Shown: positions 1 to 10,064, counted from the stretch's first letter. The stretch: 64,000 bases of DNA from Oleiharenicola sp. (GCA_025363455.1 JANYDW010000072.1:1-64000); one strand, 5' to 3'. Translations and numbers: made by a program. Notes: generated by a model not told the origin, from the sequence alone.

Positions 1-1
1 C

Positions 2-109
2 AACCGCGGGCTGCTGCGCAGCGTGCTGCGGCTGCGCGTTTCCACGCACCGGTTGCAGCGGATTTTCGAGACGGAGATTGAGGAGCACGGCAGCCGGCCG
101 CCGATGTAG
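2..109 (+). CDS. 3' end of an unidentified gene
   Basis: An open frame enters from the left edge and ends at a TAG at 107-109, leaving 35 residues. The tail is rich in Arg and Leu (…RLRVSTHRLQRIFETEIEEHG…) and reads like the end of a helical protein. Too little is present to name a family. The next gene starts 84 bases downstream on the same strand, so the two may or may not share a transcript. Confidence 0.45.
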   Translation, partial: NRGLLRSVLRLRVSTHRLQRIFETEIEEHGSRPPM

Positions 110-193
110 CTTGTCGCGGGCAGGTGCGGCCGGCCGTTTAGGGGTTGAGCCGTCGGTGGGGCGGAACGTAGCCTGAGGGTAATCATTCCCCCT

Positions 194-2311
194 ATGTCAT
201 TCCCCTCCCGTCTCCTCCGTCCCGCCCTGTGTCTGGTGTGGCCCGCCGTTCTATTGACCAACGGCTGGGCCAAGCCCGCCGACCTTGCCGACTTCCAAGC
301 CCAGGCGGCCGCCCAGCATCTCCAACTCCTGCTGCCGATCTATCCCACCACCCCGGCCGAGCTGAAGGCCCAGGCGGACGACGCCATCAAGACCGCCGAT
401 GCCGCCCTGGCGGAGCTCGCGGCCCAGGACCCCGCCAAGCTCACCTTCGCGAACACCTTCGCCAGCTACGACGCCATCACCGCCCAGGTAGGCAACGTCT
501 TCGCAGTGGTTAGCACCGTGGCCGAGTCGGCGTTGGACCAGCCCATGCGCGACATGGCGAACGAGGTGAAGGTCAAGCTGCAGGAATGGAGCGTCGGGCT
601 CGACTACCGAGCCGACCTCTACCGCCCGCTCAAGGCCTATGCCGACACCAAGCCGAAGCTCGATGCCCAGGAGCAGCGCCTCGTCGACGAGCAGATGCGC
701 ACCTACCGCCGCGCCGGCCTGGCGCTGCCGGTCGCCGCCCGCACCGAGGTGGAGCAGCGCCGCAAGGACCTGGCCGCACTCGAGACCAAGTTTGCCGTCA
801 ACATCAACGAGGCCCGCGCCCCGCTCGACTTCACGGCGGCGGAGCTCGCCGGCGTGCCGGCGAGCTTCCTCGAGAGCCCCGGCGTGAAGCAGCCCGATGG
901 GAAATACCGTGTGCTGCCCAACGTCACCTGGCACGCCGTCGCCATCGCCGAGAACGCGGAAATCCCGGCGACGCGCCGCGCGGTGAACGTCGCCCGCAAC
1001 TCGCTGGCCCGCGAGACCAACGTCCCCGTCCTCGCCAAGCTCGCCGCGCTGCGCGGCGACATCGGCCGCCGCCTGGGTTACGCGACCTGGGCCGACTACC
1101 AGACTGAGGTCAAGATGGCCAAGACTGGCGCGACCGCGGTCAAGTTCGAGGAGGAGCTGACCCTGGGTCTGCAGCCGAAGTTCGCCGCCGAGCTCGAGAC
1201 GCTTCGCGCGCTGAAGGCGAAGCGCACCGGCGCGGCCGCCGCCCAACTCGATCCCTGGGACATCGCCTACTACACCAACCAGCTCCTCAAGGAGAAGTAT
1301 GCCGTCGATACCGAGGCACTGCGCGTCTATTTCCCCTACCAGGCGACCCTCGAGGGCATGTTCGCCATCTATCAGAAAATCTTCGGCTTGAAGTTCACCG
1401 CAGTCCAGCCGCCCTACGTCTGGGCGCCCGGCGTGCAGCTCTACGTCGTGCAGGACTCCGCCACGGGCGTGCCCATGGGGGCGTTCTACCTCGACATGTT
1501 CCCGCGCGAGGGGAAGTTCAACCACTTCGCCTGCTTCCCGCAGAAGGTGGGCGGCGTGCTGTCGGACGGCCGCTACGACCTGCCGGTCGCCGCGCTGCTC
1601 TGCAATTTCCCGGCGCCCTCCGCTGACAAACCCTCATTGCTCAAGCAGGCCGACGTCGTCACGCTCTTCCACGAGTTCGGCCACGTGATGCACGGGATGA
1701 TGAGCCGCTCGCGCTTCGTGGCGCAGACCGGCTTCGCCGTGCCGCAGGACTTCGTGGAGGCGCCCTCCCAGATGCTGGAGAACTGGGTGTGGGACAAGGC
1801 CGTGCTCGACACCTTCGCCGCCGACTACCGTGACCCGGCCAGGAAGATTCCCGCCGAGACCATCGCCGCCCTCGTGGCCGCCCGCCAGGCGACCGAGGGT
1901 TATGCCACCCGCCGCCAGCTCTCGCTCGGCCTGATTGACCTCGCCCTGCATGCCGTGCCAGCGGATGAGGTGACCAAGATGGACGTGGTCACCGTCACCA
2001 ACGCCGTGCTCGCGCGCGTGGCGGTCGCCCCGCCGAAGGACACCGCCTTTGTGGCCTATTTCGGCCACCTCGCGGGCGGCTATGACGCCGGCTATTACGG
2101 TTATCTCTGGGCCAAGGTCATGGCGATCGACATGGCCAGCGAGTTCAAGAAGGCCCCGGGCGGCTTTCTCGACGAGAAGGTTGGCCGCCGGCTGCGTGAC
2201 GAGGTCTACAGCGTGGGCCACACCCGCGATGTGGGCGAGTCGGTCGAGAAGTTCCTCGGCCGCCCGCGCTCGCAGGAGCCCTACCTCGAATACGTCGGCA
2301 TCAAGAAGTAA
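194..2311 (+). CDS. M3 family oligopeptidase (thimet oligopeptidase-like), exported
   Basis: A zinc metallopeptidase of 705 residues that should cleave short peptides. The zinc site is visible: HEFGH at residues 493-497, with the third ligand Glu at about 522 in DFVEAPSQMLE. The 25-residue gap from the second His is the same as in thimet oligopeptidase. The rest is the mostly helical M3 fold. The N-terminus (MSFPSRLLRPALCLVWPAVL…) looks like a signal peptide ending near GWA, so the enzyme is probably periplasmic; canonical cytoplasmic M3 enzymes lack this. The ATG at 194 is the first in frame and precedes the signal peptide. It is monocistronic, followed by a GC-rich hairpin and converging with htpG. 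Family assignment is firm; the substrate is unknown. Confidence 0.93.
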   Translation: MSFPSRLLRPALCLVWPAVLLTNGWAKPADLADFQAQAAAQHLQLLLPIYPTTPAELKAQADDAIKTADAALAELAAQDPAKLTFANTFASYDAITAQVGNVFAVVSTVAESALDQPMRDMANEVKVKLQEWSVGLDYRADLYRPLKAYADTKPKLDAQEQRLVDEQMRTYRRAGLALPVAARTEVEQRRKDLAALETKFAVNINEARAPLDFTAAELAGVPASFLESPGVKQPDGKYRVLPNVTWHAVAIAENAEIPATRRAVNVARNSLARETNVPVLAKLAALRGDIGRRLGYATWADYQTEVKMAKTGATAVKFEEELTLGLQPKFAAELETLRALKAKRTGAAAAQLDPWDIAYYTNQLLKEKYAVDTEALRVYFPYQATLEGMFAIYQKIFGLKFTAVQPPYVWAPGVQLYVVQDSATGVPMGAFYLDMFPREGKFNHFACFPQKVGGVLSDGRYDLPVAALLCNFPAPSADKPSLLKQADVVTLFHEFGHVMHGMMSRSRFVAQTGFAVPQDFVEAPSQMLENWVWDKAVLDTFAADYRDPARKIPAETIAALVAARQATEGYATRRQLSLGLIDLALHAVPADEVTKMDVVTVTNAVLARVAVAPPKDTAFVAYFGHLAGGYDAGYYGYLWAKVMAIDMASEFKKAPGGFLDEKVGRRLRDEVYSVGHTRDVGESVEKFLGRPRSQEPYLEYVGIKK

Positions 2312-2320
2312 GCAACCGCT

Positions 2321-2370
2321 GGAGGGCCCAGCTCCAGCTGGGCCGCGGCCGGCCGGGAGGCCGGCCCTCC
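2321..2370. terminator. nested GC-rich inverted repeat between convergent genes
   Basis: Outer arms GGAGGGCC (2321-2328) and GGCCCTCC (2363-2370) enclose two inner hairpins, one with arms GGCCCAGCT/AGCTGGGCC and one with arms GGCCGGCC/GGCCGGCC. It lies between the stop codons of the M3 peptidase and htpG, so it could end transcription from both sides. There is no T-tract, so it may instead be one of the GGAGGGC-type dispersed hairpins; relatives with the same outer word occur near 16.4 and 32.9 kb. Confidence 0.5.
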
Positions 2371-2377
2371 ACTGATA

Positions 2378-4216
<1,839 letters not shown>

Positions 4217-4341
4217 GGTGATGAAGTGAGGAGTGGGAGGGCCCCACCTATGCTCTGTGGCATCGGCGAGGTAAGAATCGAAAAGGGCAGTTACCCTACC
4301 AGCCCCCCGGTAAAAATCAAGGGGCAGGAGGAAGAGGTTTT

Positions 4342-4395
4342 GTAGGGTCGCCGCTTGTCGGCGGACCTCGGCCCGGCGGCAAGCGCCGGCCCTAC
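4342..4395. repeat. GTAG-footed REP-like hairpin pair
   Basis: Starts GTAGGGTCGCCG and ends CGCCGGCCCTAC, so the ends are inverted. Inside, CGCCG…CGGCG and GGCGG…GCGCC words form short hairpins. It shares the GTAG foot with many other intergenic hairpins in this window and lies between the htpG start and the end of the next minus-strand gene. Confidence 0.55.
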
Positions 4396-4411
4396 AGTTC
4401 GGAGAGGCCGA

Positions 4412-5128
4412 CTACTTCACCCAGATGTCCACGATCTCGGGCTTCTTTCGTTCGTGGGTCTGGATCAGGATTTCGAAATCCTTGGTGCCCCGGCCGAAGC
4501 CGCTGGACTGGTTGTTGATGTACTGGCGGTAGGCGGTGCCGGAAACGCGGTAGCGCCCGGCCCAGCCCGGTACGGGCTCGGGGTCATCCATTTGCAGGTC
4601 GGATTTGACGACGGCACCGATGTTGGAGTGTGGGTCGTCCTGATAGGTGAAATAGATCTTCGCCTGATTGGCCGCCACCCTGGCAACCTCCTCGAGTATC
4701 TTGTCGCTCTTCGACCCGCCAATCTCGGCCTGTTTCAAGTTAAGATTCCGGGTAGCGTCACGCGCGGCTTTGGCCTCGTCCTCGGCGTCCTGCTGCCGCC
4801 GCTCGGCTTTTTTCATGGCCTTGTCGTATTTTTCCGCCTCGCGCGCTTTCTCTGCGGCCAGGTCTTCCTTGGACAAGTTGGGGGCCAGGCTCTTTAGTCG
4901 GGCGTTGACCTCGTCCGGCAACAGCGAAGCGGGCAGGCTGACCAGTCCCTTGCCGGACAGGACCAAGGCCGTGTCCGCGGTGGTGTTGAAGCTCTTCACC
5001 GCCGCATCCGTCATGACGGTGCCGTCCTTCATGCGCAGTTCCTTGTAGGGCAGGTTGACGTCGAGCACCACGGCGGCGGCGCGCACGGCCAGCGCGAAGG
5101 TGAGAAGTAGCAGCAAGGGCGTTTTCAT
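4412..5128 (-). CDS. Secreted coiled-coil protein of unknown function
   Basis: A 238-residue protein with a clear signal peptide (MKTPLLLLLTFALAVRAAA). A short beta-rich segment follows (VNLPYKELRMKDGTVMTDAAVKSF…), a pattern common in small Verrucomicrobial secreted proteins that resembles an SH3-like or 'tmRNA-type' N-domain, though I cannot name it with certainty. Residues about 85-135 are highly charged (AAEKAREAEKYDKAMKKAERRQQ…) and predict a coiled coil. The C-terminal 100 residues are mixed and have no motif I recognise. It is probably periplasmic. It stands alone, divergent from the kinase-fold gene that starts at 5246. Confidence 0.75.
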   Translation of the reverse strand: MKTPLLLLLTFALAVRAAAVVLDVNLPYKELRMKDGTVMTDAAVKSFNTTADTALVLSGKGLVSLPASLLPDEVNARLKSLAPNLSKEDLAAEKAREAEKYDKAMKKAERRQQDAEDEAKAARDATRNLNLKQAEIGGSKSDKILEEVARVAANQAKIYFTYQDDPHSNIGAVVKSDLQMDDPEPVPGWAGRYRVSGTAYRQYINNQSSGFGRGTKDFEILIQTHERKKPEIVDIWVK

Positions 5129-5245
5129 GGGGGGAAAGATAGGTTAAGGGCTCGAATTCGCAAGGACTGGGAGCGGGTTGCGACCACGAAATTTTGGCAA
5201 TTGTTTCGCCTGACTTGCAGCGAGGCTTCGGCAAGATCGCCCAAG

Positions 5246-6085
5246 ATGAGCCCTGCCCCTGACGAAGCCCGTCCCGTTTCCCATTCCGTCGGGGAAGCGG
5301 GACGCTTGCCGGAGGGAACCATGGTCGGGCCCTATAGGATTGAGCGGTTTGTGGCCGACAACCGCCTGGTCGACTCCTACGCGGCCAGGCACAGTGCGAC
5401 GGACGCGCTTTGCATGCTTAACCTCCTATCGGCGAGTACGCCACCCGAGGAGGCTTTTCGGATGCGGCTCAAGGCGACCGGCAAAATGCTCGCCCGTTTG
5501 CGGCACGAAAATGTCATTTGCTTCGTGGATGCCGGTGAAAGCGGGGGCCGGGTCTACCTCGCTCTCGAATACCTCGAAGGGTCCACCTTGCAGGCCTGGT
5601 TTGATGCCACGACCGCGGGTAAAGCCGGGGTGCCGCCAGCCGAGGTCAAGCGAATCATGGCGCAGGTGTTGCAAGGCCTGGCGCACGCACATCAGGTCGG
5701 AATCGTTCATCGCGATCTTTCGCCGAGGAACTTATGGATGACTCCGACTGGCCAGATCAAGATCACGGGGTTCTTGCTGGCGCGCGCCCTTGAAGATCCG
5801 TCGCCGGAACTGCCCGGCCGGCAACCGTCCGATGCAAGGTCTGATATTTGGACGCTGGGACTTTTAACATACTACCTTCTCACTGGGTGCAAGCCGAGCG
5901 GTCCGGCCCGGTTGGCGAGCCAGCTGGTTCCTGGACTGGACCCTCGATGGGACGAATTTATTCGAACCTGCCTCGCCGCAGATCCTGGCGCCCGCTACCA
6001 AACAGCCGAGGCGGCCTTAACCGCACTCCTGGGGTCGGAGGCAAAAATAAGCCCGTGGCGCAGGCTGCTGGCGCGCCTGAGTTGA
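5246..6085 (+). CDS. Ser/Thr protein kinase-fold protein, probable pseudokinase
   Basis: A 279-residue protein covering almost only a kinase fold (from GPYRIERF at about 28). HRDLSPRN is present at 155-162 and the helix-F motif DARSDIWTLG at 197-206. Three catalytic elements are lost. The glycine-rich loop has no glycines (VADNRLVDSYAA), the beta-3 Ala-x-Lys reads ALC (Cys56), and DFG is replaced by GFL at 175-177. By family rules it should not transfer phosphate, so it may be a scaffold or binding module. There is no transmembrane or sensor extension. An in-frame ATG at 5201 would add 15 residues; 5246 is preferred because the extra residues are unlike any kinase leader. Confidence 0.8.
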   Translation: MSPAPDEARPVSHSVGEAGRLPEGTMVGPYRIERFVADNRLVDSYAARHSATDALCMLNLLSASTPPEEAFRMRLKATGKMLARLRHENVICFVDAGESGGRVYLALEYLEGSTLQAWFDATTAGKAGVPPAEVKRIMAQVLQGLAHAHQVGIVHRDLSPRNLWMTPTGQIKITGFLLARALEDPSPELPGRQPSDARSDIWTLGLLTYYLLTGCKPSGPARLASQLVPGLDPRWDEFIRTCLAADPGARYQTAEAALTALLGSEAKISPWRRLLARLS

Positions 6086-6103
6086 GGCAAAGGACGAGCG
6101 ACC

Positions 6104-6811
6104 TCACCCGCCCAGGTAGGCGGCCTTGAGCTCGGGATTGGCGCGGAGCTCGGCGGACGGGCCCTTCATGACCACCACGCCGGTCTCGAGCACATAGGCG
6201 TCGTGCGAGACCTCGAGGGCGAGGTTGGCGTTCTGCTCGACGAGCAGGATCGTGATGCCGTGGGATTTGTTAATCTCCACGATCTTCTCGAAGATGGTGC
6301 TGATGAGCTTGGGGGCGATGCCGAGTGAGGGCTCGTCGAGCATGAGCAGCTTCGGCTCGCCCATGAGCGCACGGCCGATGGCGAGCATCTGCTGCTCGCC
6401 GCCGGAGAGCGTGCCGGCGGCCTGGGTGAGGCGTTCCTTCAGGCGCGGGAAAATGGAGAAGACGTAATCGCGCGTCGCGGCGATCTTCGCTTTGTCGCTC
6501 AGCAGGTAGGCGCCCATCGCGAGATTCTCGTCGACGGTGAGGTTGGAGAACACCATGCGGCCCTCGGGCACATGGCAGAGGCCACGGGCGACGATCTGGT
6601 GCGGCGGGAGCTTCGTGATGTCCTCGCCCTTGAAGCTGATGCTGCCGCGCTTGGCGCGGAGCAGACCGGAGATGGTGCGCAGGGTGGTGGTCTTGCCCGC
6701 GCCATTGCCGCCGATGAGCGTGATGATCCGGCCGGCCTCGATGGTGAACGACACGTCCCGCAGCGCGCTGATCGCGCCGTAGCAGACTTCGAGATTTTGA
6801 ACCGTCAGCAT
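6104..6811 (-). CDS. livF: Branched-chain amino acid ABC transporter ATPase LivF
   Basis: A 235-residue ATP-binding subunit of the hydrophobic amino acid uptake (HAAT) family. It has Walker A GGNGAGKTT, signature LSGGEQQMLAIGRAL, Walker B LLMLDEPSLG and the H-loop region ITILLVEQNA, plus the LivF-specific opening LTVQNLEVCYG and ending AAYLGG. It energises uptake with LivG on the cytoplasmic face of the LivHM pore. It is the last gene of the minus-strand liv locus and lies 178 bases after livG; that gap is filled by a triplet-word element and a REP pair. Identification is secure; whether the substrate is branched-chain amino acids or another ligand is not. Confidence 0.94.
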   Translation of the reverse strand: MLTVQNLEVCYGAISALRDVSFTIEAGRIITLIGGNGAGKTTTLRTISGLLRAKRGSISFKGEDITKLPPHQIVARGLCHVPEGRMVFSNLTVDENLAMGAYLLSDKAKIAATRDYVFSIFPRLKERLTQAAGTLSGGEQQMLAIGRALMGEPKLLMLDEPSLGIAPKLISTIFEKIVEINKSHGITILLVEQNANLALEVSHDAYVLETGVVVMKGPSAELRANPELKAAYLGG

Positions 6812-6820
6812 TTTTGTTAA

Positions 6821-6985
6821 CCACTAATCCACACTAATGGGGCACTAATCAGGATTACGGGCTTTTGTAGGTCGGGGTTTATCCCCGACAGGCTGCGGCC
6901 GGACGTCGGGCATAAAGCCCGACCTACACCAAACCAGCCATCATCGGATTTTATTAGTGAGGTATTTGTGGCCATTAGTGGTTCA
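6821..6985. repeat. Triplet-word inverted element (CACTAAT family) enclosing a REP pair
   Basis: The left arm has CACTAAT at 6822, 6832 and 6843. The right arm has the inverted word ATTAGTG at 6953 and 6974 with a degenerate ATTTGTG at 6964. Words are spaced 10 and 11 bp, about one helix turn. The element fills the livG-livF gap, and a GTAG-footed hairpin pair (6867-6927) sits in its centre, which suggests one repeat landed in another. The same word family recurs at 52875-53007, and a one-base variant at 62997-63051. Confidence 0.8.
6867..6927. repeat. BIME-like pair of REP hairpins
   Basis: Two head-to-head copies of the REP word found beside the RAYT gene. The left copy (6867-6889) has foot GTAG and stem GTCGGGG/CCCCGAC. 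The right copy (6905-6927) is inverted, stem GTCGGGC/GCCCGAC, ending CCTAC. This is the inverted-pair arrangement typical of mobilised REPs, and its sequence matches the REPs flanking the transposase at 15.3-15.9 kb. Confidence 0.85.
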
Positions 6986-6989
6986 AAAC

Positions 6990-7778
6990 TCAGTGGTGCG
7001 ACAATGACTTCTGGTGGTCCTCGCCGAGGTACGCTTCGATGACTTTCGGGTCGGACTGAATCTGGGCCGGGTTGCCCTCGGCGATCTTCACGCCGTAGTC
7101 GAGGACGGCGATGCGCTGGCAGACGCCCATGACGACCTTCATCGAGTGCTCCACCAGCAAAACGGACAAGCCAAATTGTTTCTGGACCTGCTGGATGAGG
7201 CGGATGAGCTCGATCTTCTCGGTCGGGTTCATGCCCGCAGCGGGTTCGTCGAGGAGGAGGAGCTTCGGCTTGGTGGCGAGGCAGCGGACAATCTCGAGGC
7301 GGCGCTGTTCGCCGTAGGGGAGGCTCTTGGCGTCGGAGTCGCGGAAGCGGCGGAGGTTGAAGATGTCGAGCAATTCCTCGGCGCGCTTCGTGATGGCGGC
7401 CTCGTCGGCCTTAAACGCACCCAACCGGAGGAGCGAGTGGACGGCGGCGGTCCCGCGGTGGAGGTTGCAGGCGACGCGGACGTTGTCGAAGACGGAGAGC
7501 GAACCGAAGAGGCGGATGTTTTGAAAGGTGCGGGCGATGCCCCGCTCGACGATCTCATTGACGCGGAGCCCGGCCAGCGGGCGGCCGGCAAAGGTCACAG
7601 TGCCGGAGGTGGGCTGGTAGACGCCGGTGATGAGGTTAAAGACGGTGGTCTTGCCTGCGCCATTGGGGCCGATGATGCCACAGAGCTCGCCCTCGCCAAC
7701 GGTGAAGTCCACGGCATTGACCGCGGTGAGGCCGCCAAACTTGATCGTGGCCTGGTTGAGTTGAAGGAGGGCGGGCAT
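6990..7778 (-). CDS. livG: Branched-chain amino acid ABC transporter ATPase LivG
   Basis: A 262-residue HAAT-family ATPase. Walker A GPNGAGKTT, the LivG-type insert around GIARTFQNIRLFGSLSVFDNV, signature-region LPYGEQRRLEIVRCL and Walker B LLLLDEPAAGMN are all visible, and it ends with IEAYLGEDH as LivG proteins do. The start is the ATG at 7778 (MPALLQLNQAT…). Upstream in-frame codons would translate a repeat element, not protein-like sequence. It pairs with LivF and works on the LivHM permease. The 165-base gap to livM holds a CACGAAA-type inverted element. Confidence 0.94.
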   Translation of the reverse strand: MPALLQLNQATIKFGGLTAVNAVDFTVGEGELCGIIGPNGAGKTTVFNLITGVYQPTSGTVTFAGRPLAGLRVNEIVERGIARTFQNIRLFGSLSVFDNVRVACNLHRGTAAVHSLLRLGAFKADEAAITKRAEELLDIFNLRRFRDSDAKSLPYGEQRRLEIVRCLATKPKLLLLDEPAAGMNPTEKIELIRLIQQVQKQFGLSVLLVEHSMKVVMGVCQRIAVLDYGVKIAEGNPAQIQSDPKVIEAYLGEDHQKSLSHH

Positions 7779-7807
7779 GAAACTACAGGGCCCCTCCCGG
7801 AATGGTT

Positions 7808-7930
7808 TGCCACGAAAAGGCACGAAAAGGCCCATGCGAGGCGGCGGAAATCTTTCGCGCGCCTATAGGCGCGGTGCAAATCATCGCCGGCAGAAGGGAT
7901 TCTTTGTGCCTTTTTGTGGCCAAAAAGTGA
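7808..7930. repeat. Inverted phased-word element (CACGAAA family)
   Basis: The left arm carries CACGAAA at 7811 and 7821, and the right arm the inverted TTTGTG at 7903 and 7913, both with a 10-bp period. The arms are about 75 bases apart. It sits between livM and livG and has the same architecture as the CACTAAT and CGCGGAT elements with a different word. No gene is seen in the spacer. Confidence 0.7.
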
Positions 7931-7943
7931 TTGGAAAATTGCT

Positions 7944-8885
7944 TCATGACTTCACCTTGCCGAGCTTGAAGTTGAACAGCCCCTGCGGCCGCATGATCAT
8001 CAGGATGATCAGGAGCAGGGAGTAGATAATCATCCGGTATTCCGCGATTGGACGCAGCACCTCGGGGAGGAGCGTCAGCAATATCGCCGCGAGAATGACG
8101 CCGAGGGTGTTGCCCATGCCGCCGAGGATGACCATGACGACGATCTCGATGCTCTTGGTGAAGTCGAAACCGGTGGGCGTGATCGTCATCTTGAAGTGGC
8201 CGTAGAGTCCGCCTGCCGCGCCGGCGAAGAAAGCGCCGATGACGAAGGCGACGATCTTGTAGCGCGTGGTATTCAGGCCGACCGCTTCCGAGGCGACCTC
8301 GTCGTCCTTGGTGGCGAGAAAGCCGCGGCCGTAGGTCGAGTTGACGAGGCAGGTGACGGTGAAGACGCTGAGGGCGACGAAGGCGAGGACCCAGAAGATG
8401 GAGGTGTAGGCGGGGATGCCGTTGAGTCCCAGGGCGCCACCGAGAAACTCCACGTTCTGGAAGATCACGCGGATGATCTCGCCGAAGCCGAGAGTGACGA
8501 GGGCGAGATAGTCGCCCTTCAAGCGGAGCGAAGGCACGCCGACCAGCAGGCCGGCCAGGGCGGCGCCGAGGCCGCCGGCGGTGAGAGCCCCGAGGAACAG
8601 CAGGCCCTGCTGGATCGCGGTGCCGCCTTCCTCGCCGAGGAGCCGCGGGCCGAGAAAGAGCGAGACGGCCGCAGCGAGGTAGGCGCCCACGGACATAAAG
8701 CCTGCGTGTCCCAGGGAAAACTGGCCGGTATAGCCGTTCACCAGGTTGAGCGAGACGGCTAGGATGGTGTTGATCCCGATACCGATGATGACGTCGAGGT
8801 AGTAAGGATCAATTCGATCGGAGTAATGTGAGATGCCGAAGGCGACCAGCAGCGCGGCGAGGAGATAGAGATGCGGGCGCGGCAT
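7944..8885 (-). CDS. livM: Branched-chain amino acid ABC permease LivM
   Basis: A 313-residue inner-membrane permease with about eight to ten hydrophobic segments. Family signatures are LNLVNGYTGQFSLGHAGFMSVGAY near the N-terminus (shared with LivH), SLRLKGDYLALVTLGFGEI in the centre and GGMGNTLGVILAA before the last helices. The ATG at 8885 (MPRPHLYLLAALL) fits the first membrane span. Upstream codons translate a CTGAGAG-type simple repeat and were rejected. It pairs with LivH to form the pore. The 226-base gap to livH contains three different repeats. Confidence 0.93.
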   Translation of the reverse strand: MPRPHLYLLAALLVAFGISHYSDRIDPYYLDVIIGIGINTILAVSLNLVNGYTGQFSLGHAGFMSVGAYLAAAVSLFLGPRLLGEEGGTAIQQGLLFLGALTAGGLGAALAGLLVGVPSLRLKGDYLALVTLGFGEIIRVIFQNVEFLGGALGLNGIPAYTSIFWVLAFVALSVFTVTCLVNSTYGRGFLATKDDEVASEAVGLNTTRYKIVAFVIGAFFAGAAGGLYGHFKMTITPTGFDFTKSIEIVVMVILGGMGNTLGVILAAILLTLLPEVLRPIAEYRMIIYSLLLIILMIMRPQGLFNFKLGKVKS

Positions 8886-8892
8886 GGCGTCA

Positions 8893-8930
8893 GAGCGAGC
8901 TGAGAGCTGAGAGCTGAGGGCTGAGGGCTG
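8893..8930. repeat. AGCTGAGAGCTGAGG simple repeat
   Basis: Imperfect tandem units of AGCTGAG/GGCTGAG just upstream of the livM start. The same unit lies near 10014-10036 upstream of livH and inside the WD40 gene at 28193-28223, where it is translated in frame. Confidence 0.7.
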
Positions 8931-8971
8931 GAAACACAGCCCTGTGGGAACCCAGTTCATACACCTTATCC

Positions 8972-9053
8972 GTCATCCTGAGCTGAGCGAAGGATCCACG
9001 ATTGACCGCGCACGTTCCGAAATACGTGGATCCTTCGCTCCGCTCAGGAAGAC
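8972..9053. repeat. Dispersed inverted repeat, GTCATCCTGAG family
   Basis: The left arm starts GTCATCCTGAGCTGAGCGAA and reaches GGATCCACG. The right arm is the inverse (CGTGGATCC…CTCAGGAAGAC), giving a long hairpin of about 80 bases in the livH-livM gap. A weaker copy lies at 17140-17213. Very similar elements are common in unrelated bacterial genomes. Confidence 0.75.
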
Positions 9054-9075
9054 GGAAGCGGGGACAGAGGAATTG

Positions 9076-9104
9076 ATCCGTATTCATCCGTGTAATCCGT
9101 GGTT
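9076..9104. repeat. Triplet-word arm (ATCCGT), livH 3' side
   Basis: ATCCGT words begin at 9076, 9086 and 9095, with 10- and 9-bp spacing, just past the livH stop. A matching arm in opposite orientation lies at 10065-10095 just before livH, so the two arms bracket the gene. Confidence 0.7.
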
Positions 9105-9111
9105 AAAACAC

Positions 9112-10059
9112 TCAGACCTTCTCCACACTGACCTTGCCCAGCAGGCCGGCGGGGCGGAACAGCAGGATGATGATGAGGATGGCGAAGGCGATGGCGTCCT
9201 TGTAGGTGGACCACTGGCTGCCGTTCACGAAGGTCTCGACCGTGCCTAGGAGCAGGCCGCCGAGGGCGGCGCCGGGGATGTTGCCGATGCCGCCGAGTAC
9301 GGCGGCGACGAAGGCCTTGAGGCCGGGCATCACGCCCATCAGCGGGTCGATCGACGGGTAATTCAGGGCGTAAAGGATGCCGCCGGCACCGGCGAGGGCG
9401 GAGCCCAGGCCGAACGTAAAGGAGATGACGACGTCGTTGTTGACGCCGACGAGCTGCGCGGCCTTCGGGTTGAGCGAGACGGCGCGCATGGCCGTGCCGA
9501 TCTTGGTGCGATAGACGATGAGCTGCAGCCCGACCATGAGCAGCGCGGTGACCACGATCACCACGACCTGGTTGGATGAGATGACGAGGTCGCCAAAGGC
9601 GAAGTTGGTGGAAGGAAACACCGAAGGAAACGTGCGCGGTGTGGCGCCAAAGAACACCTGCCCCGAATACTCCAGCAGCAACGAAACGCCGATGGCGGTG
9701 ATGAGGACGTTGAGCGTCGCCGCGCCGCGCAGCGGGCGGTAGCAGAGGCGTTCGATCAGCATGCCCAGCAATGCGCAACCAAGCATGGCGCCGAGCAGCA
9801 CGACCAGACCACCGCCGATCGTGTTTTGAGGAACTTTCTGGCCGATGTAATAGCCGATGAAGGCGCCGACCATGAAGACGTCGGAATGCGCGAAGTTGAT
9901 GAAGCGCAGCACGCCATAGACCATCGTGTAGCCGAGCGCGATCAGCGCATAGATGGCCCCGAGGGAGAGGCCGTTAAGGAGTTGCTGGAGGAATTCGGAC
10001 AAGCGGGGAAGAAGCTGAGAGCTGAGAGTTGAGAGAGCGGATGTGCCCGTTCCAAGCAT
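9112..10059 (-). CDS. livH: Branched-chain amino acid ABC permease LivH
   Basis: A 315-residue membrane permease with LivH-type signatures: QQLLNGLSLGAIYALIALGY at the N-terminus, GVLRFINFAHSDVFMVGA, RPLRGAATLNVLITAIGVS, and near the C-terminus LGGIGNIPGAALGGLLLG. It forms the pore with LivM. The start was set at the ATG at 10059. The open frame runs further upstream, but there it only translates a triplet repeat and a REP hairpin. A later start nearer LSEFLQQLL is also possible, because the first residues (MLGTGTSALSTLSSQLL) come from a CTGAG-type simple repeat. Confidence 0.92.
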   Translation of the reverse strand: MLGTGTSALSTLSSQLLPRLSEFLQQLLNGLSLGAIYALIALGYTMVYGVLRFINFAHSDVFMVGAFIGYYIGQKVPQNTIGGGLVVLLGAMLGCALLGMLIERLCYRPLRGAATLNVLITAIGVSLLLEYSGQVFFGATPRTFPSVFPSTNFAFGDLVISSNQVVVIVVTALLMVGLQLIVYRTKIGTAMRAVSLNPKAAQLVGVNNDVVISFTFGLGSALAGAGGILYALNYPSIDPLMGVMPGLKAFVAAVLGGIGNIPGAALGGLLLGTVETFVNGSQWSTYKDAIAFAILIIILLFRPAGLLGKVSVEKV

Positions 10060-10064
10060 TTTAA

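Noticed and set aside
251..1525. Long minus-strand open frame opposite the M3 peptidase
   Set aside because: Composition is repetitive and hydrophobic-charged without domain motifs, and the plus-strand frame has an intact HEFGH zinc site. Long antisense frames are expected in GC-rich DNA.
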